A stretch of 64,000 bases of DNA, from NCBI GenBank assembly GCA_016192065.1, contig JACPUX010000049.1:30109-94108 (forward strand), written 5' to 3'. Both the position numbers and the translations under genes were made by a program. This DNA comes from Betaproteobacteria bacterium (lineage in GTDB: Bacteria > Pseudomonadota > Gammaproteobacteria > Burkholderiales > Casimicrobiaceae). Every line of letters begins with the position of its first letter. Position 1 is the stretch's first letter. The notes under the pieces are model-generated. The model did not search any database. It saw nothing but the letters and a program-made list of their open reading frames with translations, and was not told the DNA's origin. Of this stretch, positions 8,892 to 18,238 are shown in pieces.

Positions 8892-11507
8892 TCAGGCAAC
8901 GACGTTCACCAGGCGGCCCGGCACCACCACCACCTTGCGCGGCGCCTTGCCGGCGGCGTGGCGCTGAAATTCTGGACTGGCGGTGGCGGCCGCTTCGATA
9001 GCCGCCTGATCCGCAGTGGCCGGCACTTCGATCTGGCCGCGGGTTTTGCCGTTGATTTGCAGCACCAGGGTAATCACTTCCTGCACCAGCGCGGCTTCGT
9101 CCACTTGCGGCCAGGGCGCATCGATCAGTTCACCCCAGCGCGCGGCGTAACCAAGCTGCGCCCAAAGCGTGTGGGTAATGTGCGGCACCACCGGGTTGAG
9201 CACCCGCAAGAGGATGGCGAGGCCTTCGCGCAAAACCTCGGTGGCCGTCGCTTCGGTGCTCGCGGGTGCGGCTTCCAGGGCATTGAGCATTTTCATGCCG
9301 GCAGAAACCACGGTATTGAACTGCAAGCGGGTGTAGTCGTAATTGGCTTGCGCGAGATGTTTGTAGATCTCGCGGCGCAACTCGCGCTCGGGCTTGGCCG
9401 TTTCGTTCCAGTTCACGGCTTGGGGCGCAGCGGCGAGCCGTTCCGAAGCGCCTTGCGCGAAGGCCCACAAGCGCTTCAAGAAACGGTAAGCGCCCTCGAC
9501 GCCGGCATCGGACCACTCGAGGGTCTGCTCGGGGTGGCTGGCGAACATCACGAAAAGCCGCGCGGTATCGGCCCCGTATTGCTCGATCAGCGCCTGCGGG
9601 TCGACGCCATTGCGCTTGGATTTCGACATCGTGCCCACGCCGCCGTAATCGACGGCCAGGCCATCGCTCCTGGCGACGACGCCGGTGACGTGGCCCTCGG
9701 CGTCGCGCTGCACCTCGACTTCCTCGGGCGCGAAATAGCTGATCCCGCCTTTGTCACTTTTGCGCGAGTAGATGTGGTTCAACACCATGCCCTGGGTGAG
9801 CAGGTTGGTGAAAGGCTCGTCGAAATTTACCAAGCCCTGGTCGCGCATCACCTTGGTCCAGAAGCGCGAGTACAAGAGGTGCAGGATGGCGTGCTCGATG
9901 CCGCCGATATACTGGTCGACGGGCAGCCAGTGTTGGACCCGCGCATCGACCATGGCGCCATGGTTGTCGAAGGAGGCGTAGCGCGCGTAGTACCAGGACG
10001 AATCGACGAAGGTGTCCATGGTATCGGTTTCGCGTTTCGCCGGCCGGCCGCAGCTTGGGCAGGTGCAGTTGACGAAATCCGCGCGCTTGGCGAGCGGATT
10101 GCCCGAGCCATCGGGCACGCAGTCTTCAGGCAGCCGCACCGGCAAGTCCGCGTTGGGCACCGGCACTTCGCCGCAGTGTTCGCAATGAATGAGCGGAATG
10201 GGGCAGCCCCAATAGCGCTGCCGAGAAATGCCCCAATCGCGCAGGCGCCATTGCACCTGGGTGTCGCCCAGCGCCTTGACCCTGAGGTCGGCGGTGATGG
10301 CAGCGACCGCCTGGCGATAGGCGAGTCCATCGTATTTGCCCGAGTGCAGGCACGCGCCTTGCTGCTTGTCGGCGTACCATTCGGCCCAGGCGTCGGTGGA
10401 AAAGCTCTGCCCCTCTACGGCGATGACTTGCTTGATCGGCAGGCCGTACTTCTGGGCGAAATGAAAGTCGCGCTCATCATGCGCCGGCACGGCCATGACC
10501 GCGCCTTCGCCGTAGCCCATCAGGACGTAATTGCCCACCCAAACCGGCACCGCTTCGCCGGTGAGCGGGTGCGTCACCGCAAGACCCGTGGGCAGGCCCT
10601 TCTTTTCCATGGTCGCCATATCAGCTTCCATTACCGAGCCCTGCTTGCATTCCTCGATGAACGCGGCGAGCTGGCGATTGTTCTTCGCCGCGTAGGCGGC
10701 CAGCGGATGTTCAGCGGCGACAGCGCAGAAAGTCACGCCCATGATGGTGTCGGCACGGGTGGTGAAGACCCAGAGTTTGCCCTCTTGGCCGTCGGGCAAA
10801 GTGTAGGGAAAGGCAAAACGCACGCCCTCGCTCTTGCCGATCCAGTTGGCCTGCATGGCCTTGACCCGCTCGGGCCAGCCGGGAAGCTGGTCGAGGTCGG
10901 CGAGGAGATCTTCGGCGTAGCGGGTGATGGCGAGGTAGTAGCCGGGAATCTCGCGCTTTTCGACCAGCGCGCCGGTGCGCCAGCCGCGGCCGTCGATCAC
11001 CTGCTCGTTGGCAAGCACGGTCTGGTCCACCGGATCCCAATTCACCACCTGGGTCTTCTTGTAAGCGATGCCCTTTTCGCGCATGCGCAAGAACAGCCAT
11101 TGGTTCCAGCGGTAATAAGCGGGGTTGCAGGTCGCCAGTTCGCGCCGCCAATCGATAGCGAAGCCCAGCGAGCGCAACTGCATTTTCATGTAGGCGATGT
11201 TGTCGTAAGTCCACTTCGCCGGCGGCACGCCGTTGGCCATAGCGGCGTTTTCCGCGGGCAGGCCGAAAGCGTCCCAACCCATGGGCTGCAAGACGTTTTT
11301 GCCGTTCATGCGGTGGTAACGCGTCAGCACGTCGCCAATGGTGTAGTTGCGCACGTGTCCCATGTGCAGCTTGCCCGAAGGGTAAGGGAACATCGACAGG
11401 CAATAGAATTTTTCCCGGTCGGGGCGTTCGATGGCCTCGAAGGCTTTGGTGGTATCCCAGTGGTGCTGGGCCGCGGCTTCGATCTCGGCGTGGCGGTAGG
11501 GCAACAT
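8892..11507 (-). CDS. leuS: Leucyl-tRNA synthetase
   Basis: An 871-residue class I aminoacyl-tRNA synthetase, the expected length. The HIGH-type motif is [11 protein letters not shown] (residues 41-51), and the KMSKS-type loop is [12 protein letters not shown] near residue 625. The CP1 editing insertion is present ([19 protein letters not shown]). Zinc-binding cysteine pairs appear in HCEHCGEVP and CTCPSCGRP. The C-terminal anticodon-binding domain is complete. It is the first gene of leuS-lptE-holA and is divergent from the FecR/SPOR gene. Confidence 0.98.
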   Translation of the reverse strand: MLPYRHAEIEAAAQHHWDTTKAFEAIERPDREKFYCLSMFPYPSGKLHMGHVRNYTIGDVLTRYHRMNGKNVLQPMGWDAFGLPAENAAMANGVPPAKWTYDNIAYMKMQLRSLGFAIDWRRELATCNPAYYRWNQWLFLRMREKGIAYKKTQVVNWDPVDQTVLANEQVIDGRGWRTGALVEKREIPGYYLAITRYAEDLLADLDQLPGWPERVKAMQANWIGKSEGVRFAFPYTLPDGQEGKLWVFTTRADTIMGVTFCAVAAEHPLAAYAAKNNRQLAAFIEECKQGSVMEADMATMEKKGLPTGLAVTHPLTGEAVPVWVGNYVLMGYGEGAVMAVPAHDERDFHFAQKYGLPIKQVIAVEGQSFSTDAWAEWYADKQQGACLHSGKYDGLAYRQAVAAITADLRVKALGDTQVQWRLRDWGISRQRYWGCPIPLIHCEHCGEVPVPNADLPVRLPEDCVPDGSGNPLAKRADFVNCTCPSCGRPAKRETDTMDTFVDSSWYYARYASFDNHGAMVDARVQHWLPVDQYIGGIEHAILHLLYSRFWTKVMRDQGLVNFDEPFTNLLTQGMVLNHIYSRKSDKGGISYFAPEEVEVQRDAEGHVTGVVARSDGLAVDYGGVGTMSKSKRNGVDPQALIEQYGADTARLFVMFASHPEQTLEWSDAGVEGAYRFLKRLWAFAQGASERLAAAPQAVNWNETAKPERELRREIYKHLAQANYDYTRLQFNTVVSAGMKMLNALEAAPASTEATATEVLREGLAILLRVLNPVVPHITHTLWAQLGYAARWGELIDAPWPQVDEAALVQEVITLVLQINGKTRGQIEVPATADQAAIEAAATASPEFQRHAAGKAPRKVVVVPGRLVNVVA

Positions 11508-11586
11508 GGCTCGGGAATGTGCTAAATTGCGAGGAATTCTGGATTATACCGGCTTCGGCACGCCGATTCGTTTGGGAGGTGATTTC

Positions 11587-12459
11587 ATGAGACAACTACT
11601 GGCGGCTTGTGCCGCCTGTTTTCTTTGCCTCGGCCTGGCCCAGGCCGCCCCCACCGCTGTGGTCGAGGGCGTGCAGATGCCCGCCTGGCTCGAACGCTAC
11701 GGCCGTTTGCAACCGATCGCTCCGGGCATGGAGCTGCGCGCCAGCGATACCGTACGCACCGGCCGCAATGCCCGCATTCTGCTCAAGCTCGCGGAAGGCA
11801 GCCTGGTTCGGCTGGGCGAGAACGGCCAACTGAAACTGACGAGCCTCAACGAAAGTAATGATGGCAAGAGTGTGTTTCGCGCCGCTTTCGAGGTGCTGCG
11901 CGGCGCGTTCCGCTTTACCACCGACCGAATTGCTGCTCCGCGTCAGCGAGATGTGCAAGTGAAGATCGCCAGCATCACCGCCGGTGTGCGTGGCACCGAC
12001 TTATGGGGCAAGGCCGCGGCAGACCGGGATCTGGTCTGTCTGATCGAAGGCCGCATCAGCGTGGCGCGCGAAGGTTCGCCAGAGATCAGCATGAGCGACC
12101 CCTTGAGTTTTTATGTCGCACCCAAGGGCGCGGCGCCCGAACCGGTGCAGGCGGTACCGCTGGCGAAGCTTGCGCAATGGGCGCAGGAGACCGATTTGGC
12201 GGCCGGTCAGGGTGCGGCGCAGCAGGGTGGCGCCTGGCACCTAATGCTCGCCGAGGGTCGGGATCAGGGTCCGGCATTGGACGTGTACATCAAATTGCGC
12301 ACAGCGGGCTACGCCGCGCGCATCGAAACCGTCGGCAAGGGCGCCCAGTTCCGCTATCAAGTGCGCCTGCCGCAGATCGCTGACGAGGCTGGGGCGCAGG
12401 CACTCGCCGCGCGCTTGGCTTCCGAGTTGGGTGTGCCTGGCGCTAAGGTTTTCAAGTGA
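11587..12459 (+). CDS. Secreted FecR-domain protein with C-terminal SPOR-like domain
   Basis: A 290-residue exported protein with a signal peptide (about 20 residues, ending LGLAQA). A strong GGGAGG site precedes the ATG. Residues about 25-160 form a FecR-type beta domain: ASDTVRTGRNARILLKLAEGSLVRLGENGQL, then ITAGVRGTDLWGK. The last 75 residues (GAWHLMLAEG... to VPGAKVFK) resemble a SPOR domain, which in other proteins binds denuded septal peptidoglycan. No transmembrane anchor follows the signal, so it is probably periplasmic. It is not a FecI/FecR signalling pair, since no sigma factor lies nearby. Confidence 0.8.
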   Translation: MRQLLAACAACFLCLGLAQAAPTAVVEGVQMPAWLERYGRLQPIAPGMELRASDTVRTGRNARILLKLAEGSLVRLGENGQLKLTSLNESNDGKSVFRAAFEVLRGAFRFTTDRIAAPRQRDVQVKIASITAGVRGTDLWGKAAADRDLVCLIEGRISVAREGSPEISMSDPLSFYVAPKGAAPEPVQAVPLAKLAQWAQETDLAAGQGAAQQGGAWHLMLAEGRDQGPALDVYIKLRTAGYAARIETVGKGAQFRYQVRLPQIADEAGAQALAARLASELGVPGAKVFK

Positions 12460-12477
12460 AGGCGGCGGCGCGAACCC

Positions 12478-12590
12478 GGGAACCACTGGATGGAGCTGTC
12501 ACACCGGCGAAGGCAGGTGCCCGGTTCGTCGCAGTTCCTGGACTCCGGCTTGCGCCGGAATGATGAAACCCGATTTGCTTTGAGTTTCCC
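12478..12590 (+). repeat. Interspersed small repeat, copy 1 (degenerate ends)
   Basis: It fills the gap between the FecR/SPOR gene and the LysE gene. The core matches the other copies: CACACCGGCGAAGGC in the left half and TTCCTGGACTCCGGC then TTGCGCCGGAATGA in the right half. The outer ends (GGGAACC and GTTTCCC) are diverged versions of the GGAAACGCTGA ends seen in the best copy at 28803-28897. It encodes nothing. Confidence 0.7.
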
Positions 12591-12605
12591 TGACTCGTCA
12601 CCCCC

Positions 12606-13244
12606 ATGAACCTCGATACCTGGATCGCTCTTTTCTTCGCCGGCTGGCTGATTTCGATTTCTCCCGGCCCGGGGGCGATTTCCTGCCTGTCCACCGGTCT
12701 GCAACATGGCCTGCGACGGGGGCGGTGGAACATCTATGGCTTACAGGCCGCGCTGGCGATTTCCATCGCCATCGTCGCGACCGGCTTGGGGGCGCTTTTG
12801 GCGACCTCGAGCATGGCCTTTTCGGTGGTCAAATGGCTGGGCGTGGCCTACCTCGTGTACCTCGGCATCCGCCAATGGCGGGCCCCTGATCACCTCAACC
12901 TCGGCGCGCCCAGTCAGCCCGGAACAGGTAGCCGCTGGTCCTTGTTCCGTCAGGGGCTGCTGGTGAACCTGGTCAATCCCAAGGGGATCGTGTTCTTCTT
13001 GGCCGTGCTGCCGCAATTCATCGATCCCGAGGCGCCGCAGGCGCCACAGTACTTGATCGCGGCGGCGACTCTGATCGCCATCGATCTCGTGGTCATGCAC
13101 GGTTACACCGCTGCGGCGGCCAGCATCCAGAGCTGGCTCAGATCACCGACCCAAGTGCGCTGGATAAACCGCTCCTGCGGCAGCCTGTTCGTCGTCGCGG
13201 GCCTGTTGCTGGCTGGATTCCAGAAGGCCGCAAAGGAAGGCTGA
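12606..13244 (+). CDS. LysE/RhtB family amino-acid exporter
   Basis: A 212-residue, six-segment membrane protein. The N-terminal WLISISPGPGAISCLSTGLQHGLRRG is the LysE-family signature (SPGP motif), and LLVNLVNPKGIVFFLAVLPQFID is the second conserved region. The family exports amino acids such as homoserine, threonine or lysine. The substrate here is unknown. It stands alone between two repeat copies. Confidence 0.93.
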   Translation: MNLDTWIALFFAGWLISISPGPGAISCLSTGLQHGLRRGRWNIYGLQAALAISIAIVATGLGALLATSSMAFSVVKWLGVAYLVYLGIRQWRAPDHLNLGAPSQPGTGSRWSLFRQGLLVNLVNPKGIVFFLAVLPQFIDPEAPQAPQYLIAAATLIAIDLVVMHGYTAAAASIQSWLRSPTQVRWINRSCGSLFVVAGLLLAGFQKAAKEG

Positions 13245-13387
13245 GCAGCTCCACGCTGGCCGGCCGGAGGCGCCGCGGCGGTGTGCATTACAGGCAGTCT
13301 GTTCCGCAACATAGCACCGCCGGCCCTGCGCACCACCTACGGTGGCCACGCGATGCCGCACTCTCCAGCGCCGGGCAAAGGCTGCTG

Positions 13388-13486
13388 AAAACCCTCCCAC
13401 CGACGCAGGTTGGTGTCCGGTTCGCTGAAGGTCCTGGAAGCCGCCTTGCGCCGGGATGAGGAATGCCGAATTGATCAGCGTCGCCC
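13388..13486 (+). repeat. Interspersed small repeat, copy 2 (degenerate)
   Basis: It lies in the 265-bp gap between the LysE exporter and the diguanylate cyclase gene. GGTCCTGGAAGCCGCC with TTGCGCCGGGATGAGG matches the right half of the family, and TTGATCAGCGTCGCC matches the right end of the better copies. The left end is hard to define. The rest of this gap shows nothing I recognise. Confidence 0.55.
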
Positions 13487-13509
13487 CAGCGAAAGCAACC
13501 GACGAACTA

Positions 13510-15417
13510 CTAACCTGCGGCGTCTTTTGCTTCCCGCAAAACCGGAAATTCGATCACCTCGGCTTCGGGAGTGAAGTTCTCGGCCGCCACGCACATACGA
13601 TTGCGGCCCTGCTGCTTGGCCCGGTAGAGTGCTTGGTCGGCCAGTTCCACCAGCATTTCCGAACGCAAGCCGAGCTTGGGCCGCAGTGCGGCCACGCCGA
13701 CGCTGGTGGTGAGCCGCAGCCAGGATCCATTGGCGGAGACTTCCAGCTCGGCGATGGTCTTGCGCAGCGACTCGCCGATGCGCGCGGCACCGAAGGGGTC
13801 GGTGGCCGGCAGCACGATGGCGAATTCCTCACCGCCGAACCGCGTTACACGATCACCAGAACGTCGAATCACGTCACTGATGGCATGCGCGGCGGAGACG
13901 AGGCACGCGTCGCCGGCCGGGTGACCGAAGGTGTCGTTGATGCGCTTGAAATGATCGAGATCGAGCAGAATTACGGCCAGCCAATTCTCGCCACGCAAGG
14001 CGCGATCCCACTCGGCCTCCAGGCGCTCGTCGAAATAGCGGCGGTTGCGGATGCCGGTGAGCGGATCGACCAGGTTGGACTTGCGCAGGCCGCGATTGGC
14101 CGACTCCAGCGATTCAATGGTCTCGCGCAAATCGGTGGCGCGCTGGCGAATTTCCTCTTCGATCGATTCCTTCTCGCGGCGCAGTTGCGCCAGGCGCTGA
14201 AGCAGGCTGCGCCGGCCATGGTCGGCAAGCCCCACGGCGATCAGCAAGGCCCCCACGGCGCTACCCAGGACCGGCCCGGCGGCGGCCACCGCGTGAATGG
14301 GCCAGAACCCCAGGAGCATGGCGAGCAGCAGGAAATTGCCCACCAGCAGGGCGAAACTGGCCAACTGAAACCAGTTGGCGCTCGACATGCCTTCGCGCAC
14401 GCGCAGCGCGGCGGCTACCATCATGTAAACGATGGCCGCGGGCAGCAAGAGCAGACTGAGATTGCCGGCCGCCACGGTGGAGACCGAAACCAGCACGATT
14501 TCGAGGGCAAAAGCCAGAAGCAGGCCGCGCCCGATCAGGTTGAGCAGCGGTTTCGCGTGGTCGATCTGCAGCGCCTCGCGGGCCAACGCCACGAACACGA
14601 GGCCCGCCACACCGGCGAAGAGCGGCACGGCGACCTCGTTAAGTTCGGGGTGCTCAGGCCAGAGGTACTGTGCCGAGACCCCGTAGAGCGCCATGCCGGA
14701 CAGCGCCAAGGACATTACCCAAAGCGCGCAATAGAGATAGCCTCGATCACGCGCCACCAGCGCGTTCGCCAGGGCATAGAGACAAAACGCCGCCAGCAGC
14801 CCCAAGAGTAGGCCGACGGCCATTTGCTCGTTCTCAGCGTACTCGTGAAAGGCGGCCGGTCGCCAGAGCGTCGCTTCGGCAAAGACGATCCCGGCGGTTT
14901 CCAAGCGCACATATAGCTCTACCGTCTGGTCAGCGGCGATCGGCAACAGGAAATTCGGAGTGCGATGGGGTAAGCCACGGTGATTGAACGGTCGCCGCCC
15001 GCCACCATGCTGCTCCGAGACTCGGCCATCGGGGTAAACCAGGTACACATCGATGGCCCCCAACAGCGTGTACGGGAACTCCAGGATCCATTGATTCGAG
15101 AGCGCCCCCTGATTGGTCAGACGCAAGCGCAGCCAATATGCGACTTCCCCCGCACCCAGGCTGGCGGTGGCACCGGAGGCGGCCTGAAAACTGCCCGAAC
15201 GATCGATCTGACGCACATCCTCCAGGGTGAGGCGCCGCGACGCGTCGGTTAGGTACGCCCATTGCCCACCGAGAGACAGGCGCTGGGTGCCGGTGTCGAG
15301 TTCCACGCCCGGCGCGTTGGCGCGAGCCGCCACGCCGAAAGTGAAGGAAAGCAGCCCCAGCAGGGCCGCGCCTCGGCCCGCATGCTTGCCCCATCGACCC
15401 CAAAACCCGCCCGACAT
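13510..15417 (-). CDS. 7TM-DISM diguanylate cyclase
   Basis: A 635-residue membrane sensor-cyclase. A signal-like segment is followed by a periplasmic 7TMR-DISMED2-type beta domain (about residues 40-180; VAYWLRLRLTNQG, PNFLLPIAADQTVELYVRLET). Seven hydrophobic segments come next (about 185-395), then a coiled coil rich in Arg and Glu, then a GGDEF domain. The active motif is GGEEF (residues 528-532) with an RxxD inhibitory site (RSGD) five residues before it. The ATG at 15417 has GGAGG 6 nt upstream. It should make cyclic di-GMP in response to a periplasmic ligand, probably a carbohydrate-like one by analogy with DISM domains. Confidence 0.93.
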   Translation of the reverse strand: MSGGFWGRWGKHAGRGAALLGLLSFTFGVAARANAPGVELDTGTQRLSLGGQWAYLTDASRRLTLEDVRQIDRSGSFQAASGATASLGAGEVAYWLRLRLTNQGALSNQWILEFPYTLLGAIDVYLVYPDGRVSEQHGGGRRPFNHRGLPHRTPNFLLPIAADQTVELYVRLETAGIVFAEATLWRPAAFHEYAENEQMAVGLLLGLLAAFCLYALANALVARDRGYLYCALWVMSLALSGMALYGVSAQYLWPEHPELNEVAVPLFAGVAGLVFVALAREALQIDHAKPLLNLIGRGLLLAFALEIVLVSVSTVAAGNLSLLLLPAAIVYMMVAAALRVREGMSSANWFQLASFALLVGNFLLLAMLLGFWPIHAVAAAGPVLGSAVGALLIAVGLADHGRRSLLQRLAQLRREKESIEEEIRQRATDLRETIESLESANRGLRKSNLVDPLTGIRNRRYFDERLEAEWDRALRGENWLAVILLDLDHFKRINDTFGHPAGDACLVSAAHAISDVIRRSGDRVTRFGGEEFAIVLPATDPFGAARIGESLRKTIAELEVSANGSWLRLTTSVGVAALRPKLGLRSEMLVELADQALYRAKQQGRNRMCVAAENFTPEAEVIEFPVLREAKDAAG

Positions 15418-15916
15418 GTTGGTCCTCCGCCCTGCTACCCCGGAAGTCACGTCGGACGAACGGCCGAGCGCCCGGAACTGGTCGCCCGTCACACGCCGCC
15501 CCCCAGCGGCGCGTTCCTCCCTGCGAACTTCCCCTGGGGCGGGTTCAAGCGACCCGCCCGCATCGGCCTGAAATCGCGCTTCAGCGTTTCAGCCAGACCG
15601 AAGCATGACAAATGTTACCGCTGCCAGGCAAGCCCTTCGTCGGGAGCTTGGCGCCGTGCGACCGGCCCGTCGGTCGCAGCGAAGGCAGGGCGACTCTCGC
15701 CGCGGTTCGCGTCATTCCGGCGACCGCGCGAATCCGGGAGGTTCAACGATCCGGGCAACTGCCTTCGGCGGAGGTGACGGAATTGACGGGCCAGGCGAAG
15801 GCAAACCTGAAGCAGTGGCGTCGCCGTGCCAATTTCCACCCCCGCGTCACCTCCCGCAGCGGGGCAGGGGAAGACTGGCGCGTCGCCTCGCGTCGTTCCG
15901 GCGAATCAGCGCGTCC
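15418..15916. other. Intergenic stretch with degenerate repeat remains
   Basis: There is no supportable gene in this 499-bp gap; the open frames here have no family motifs and overlap each other. Between about 15710 and 15785 the sequence resembles the interspersed small repeat in reverse orientation (GTCATTCCGGCGACCGCGCG and CTTCGGCGGAGGTGACGG). A second fragment (GTCGTTCCGGCGAATCAGCG) lies near 15893. A short hairpin, GGCGGGT with ACCCGCC at 15538-15558, has no U-tract. Confidence 0.5.
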
Positions 15917-16801
15917 CTAGCTCGTAGCACCCAGGGCGAGCGTCAGCCCGACGGTTACGAACACTACCGAGAGCATGTTGCCGATGAGCACCACCGAAGC
16001 CACTTTTTCCGGCTCCTGATGATATTGCTCGGCGACCATGAAGTTGAGCACCGCCGGAGGCAAGGAGCCGAACAGCACCAGCATGCCCCATTGGTCACGA
16101 CCCAGCCCCAAGAGCGGCCCCAGCGCGACCGCCATGGCAATTCCGGTGAGCGGGCAAACTATGCCTCCAATCAGCCCCAAGCGCCAACCGGCCCAGGAGA
16201 CATCGACCATGCGCACACCCAGGGAGATGAGCATGAGCGGAATGAGCGCTTCGCCGACCATTCGTGTGGCGGCCATCGCCCACACCGGCAGGCTCCAATG
16301 AAAGGCGCCGAAGAGAAAGCCCAGAAAAGTGGCGATCACGATCGGGCTCTTGAAGACGCGCCCGAAATGCGCGTCTCGGCTCACCATGTAGGTGCCCAAG
16401 GTGAAATGCAGGAGATTGGACACAGTGAACAAGGCCACCATCATCGACAGCCCCTTCGCCCCGTAGGCAAGTGCCGCCAAGGGCAGGCCCATGTTGCCGC
16501 AGTTGTTGAACATCATCGGTGGCAGAAAAGTGCGCCATTGCACGTCCAGGGCGCGCACGAAGGGCCAGGCCAGCAAGCCCGAACCGAGCACCACGCCGAT
16601 GCTGCCGAGGATCAGGCCGCCGCTGGCGGCAAGTTCGAACTCCTTGGCGGCAAGCGCCGAGAAGACCAGCGCCGGCGCCAGGACATTGATGCTCAGGTGA
16701 TTGACCGTGGCCATGGTCGGCCGCATCTTGCGGCCGTAGAGGTAGCCCAGCAGCACCATGCCGAAGACCGGCAAGATGATGCCGACGATGCGCATGATCA
16801 T
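15917..16801 (-). CDS. AEC-family (auxin efflux carrier-like) permease
   Basis: A 294-residue membrane protein with about ten hydrophobic segments. The start region MRIVGIILPVFGMVLLGYLYG and the motif MMFNNCGNMGLPLAALAYG are typical of AEC transporters (PF03547), as is LIPLMLISLGVRM. Such carriers move small organic acids such as malate or malonate. The ligand is not predictable here. The start is ATG at 16801 or two codons on. It follows hslU by 28 bp on the same strand and is probably co-transcribed with it. Confidence 0.9.
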   Translation of the reverse strand: MIMRIVGIILPVFGMVLLGYLYGRKMRPTMATVNHLSINVLAPALVFSALAAKEFELAASGGLILGSIGVVLGSGLLAWPFVRALDVQWRTFLPPMMFNNCGNMGLPLAALAYGAKGLSMMVALFTVSNLLHFTLGTYMVSRDAHFGRVFKSPIVIATFLGFLFGAFHWSLPVWAMAATRMVGEALIPLMLISLGVRMVDVSWAGWRLGLIGGIVCPLTGIAMAVALGPLLGLGRDQWGMLVLFGSLPPAVLNFMVAEQYHQEPEKVASVVLIGNMLSVVFVTVGLTLALGATS

Positions 16802-16829
16802 CGCCAGCGCCCCCGGACGGCGCGGCGGT

Positions 16830-18158
16830 TCAAAGGATGAACCTCGCCAAATCCTCGTCTCCGGCGATGCCGGCCAGCTTGTTGTCCACATAGGCCGCGT
16901 CGATGGCCACGATCTGGCCGCTGTGCGCGGCGGCATCGAAAGACAGATCTTCGAGCAGACGCTCCATCACGGTGTACAGCCGGCGAGCGCCGATGTTCTC
17001 GTTCTTCTCGTTCACCGACCAGGCGATTTCGGCCAGGCGGCGAATGCCCTCGGGGGTGAAGCTGATCGCCACCGCTTCGGTCTCTAGGAGCGCCTGGTAC
17101 TGTCGGGTCAGGCAGGCGTCGGTGGCGGTGAGGATCTGCTCGAAATCCTCGACCGAAAGCGAAGCGAGTTCGACGCGAATGGGGAAGCGCCCTTGCAGCT
17201 CGGGAATGAGATCCGAGGGCTTGGCCAGATGAAAAGCGCCCGAGGCGATGAACAGAATGTGGTCAGTGCGCACCATGCCGTACTTGGTGGACACCGTGGT
17301 GCCTTCGACCAGCGGCAGCAAATCGCGCTGCACGCCCTGGCGCGAGACATCGGCTCCCTGCGCTTCCTGGCGCGAGGCGATCTTGTCGATTTCATCCAGG
17401 AAGACAATGCCGTTCTGCTCGACATTGGCCAGGGCCTTGGCTTTGAGATCCTCGTCGTTGATGAGTTTGGCCGCTTCCTCGTCGACCAGCGCCTTGATCG
17501 CCTCGGCGACCGTCATCTTGCGCGCCTTGCGGCGGGTTCCGGACATTTGCTGGAACATGCCCTGAATCTGCCCAGTCAATTCCTCCATGCCCGGCGGGGC
17601 CAGGATTTCCATGGACGGCGCCACCGCGGCAACTTCGATTTCGATTTCCTTGTCGTTGAATTTGCCCTCGCGCAGGCGCTTGCGGAAGGTCTGGCGGGTG
17701 GCGGAATCGGCGTGTTTCAAGTCGCTGAAGTTCACTTCGCGCACCGGCGGCAGCAGCACGTCGAGGATCCGATCCTCGGCAAGATCCTGGGCGCGGTCGC
17801 GGACCTTGCGTTTCTCGCCTTCGCGGGTCTCTTTCATGGCCGCTTCCACCAGATCGCGAACAATGGTGTCCACGTCGCGACCCACATAACCCACTTCGGT
17901 AAACTTGGTCGCCTCCACTTTCACGAAAGGCGCGTCGGCAAGACGCGCCAGGCGCCGCGCGATCTCGGTCTTGCCCACCCCGGTCGGTCCGATCATGAGG
18001 ATGTTCTTGGGGGTGATTTCCTGGCGCAGCGGCTCGGGCACCTGTTGGCGCCGCCAGCGGTTTCTCAAGGCGATGGCCACGGCGCGCTTGGCCTCCTGCT
18101 GGCCGACGATGTGCTTGTCGAGTTCGTGAACGATTTCCTGGGGGGTCATGCCGGACAT
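16830..18158 (-). CDS. hslU: HslU, ATPase subunit of the HslVU protease
   Basis: A 442-residue AAA+ unfoldase with the N-terminal [34 protein letters not shown] typical of HslU, Walker A GPTGVGKT (residues 57-64), an intermediate I-domain, Walker [12 protein letters not shown], and a conserved C-terminus ending EDLARFIL, which docks into HslV. In most proteobacteria hslV lies directly upstream. Here that position is taken by a terminator and an unrelated hydrolase. Only about 20 bp separate the terminator from the start codon, and I see no strong ribosome-binding site. Confidence 0.96.
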   Translation of the reverse strand: MSGMTPQEIVHELDKHIVGQQEAKRAVAIALRNRWRRQQVPEPLRQEITPKNILMIGPTGVGKTEIARRLARLADAPFVKVEATKFTEVGYVGRDVDTIVRDLVEAAMKETREGEKRKVRDRAQDLAEDRILDVLLPPVREVNFSDLKHADSATRQTFRKRLREGKFNDKEIEIEVAAVAPSMEILAPPGMEELTGQIQGMFQQMSGTRRKARKMTVAEAIKALVDEEAAKLINDEDLKAKALANVEQNGIVFLDEIDKIASRQEAQGADVSRQGVQRDLLPLVEGTTVSTKYGMVRTDHILFIASGAFHLAKPSDLIPELQGRFPIRVELASLSVEDFEQILTATDACLTRQYQALLETEAVAISFTPEGIRRLAEIAWSVNEKNENIGARRLYTVMERLLEDLSFDAAAHSGQIVAIDAAYVDNKLAGIAGDEDLARFIL

Positions 18159-18177
18159 GGCGGTCTCGTTGCGGTTG

Positions 18178-18211
18178 AAAAAAAAGCCGGGCGTCGTTGC
18201 GGACGCCCGGC
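18178..18211 (-). terminator. Rho-independent terminator after the PHB-oligomer hydrolase
   Basis: On the minus strand a perfect 10-bp stem GCCGGGCGTC / GACGCCCGGC with a 6-base loop is followed by eight T. It lies 28 bp after the hydrolase stop and 20 bp before the hslU start. Confidence 0.92.
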
Positions 18212-18238
18212 TCTATTCTACCGCCCCGCGAGCGGAAC

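Noticed and set aside
8763..11525. A 920-codon open frame on the plus strand opposite leuS
   Set aside because: It is exactly antisense to an unmistakable leuS and has no family motifs; long antisense frames are expected at this GC content.
15262..15777. Plus-strand open frame upstream of the 7TM diguanylate cyclase
   Set aside because: It overlaps the start of that gene and repeat remains, and has no homology-like motif.
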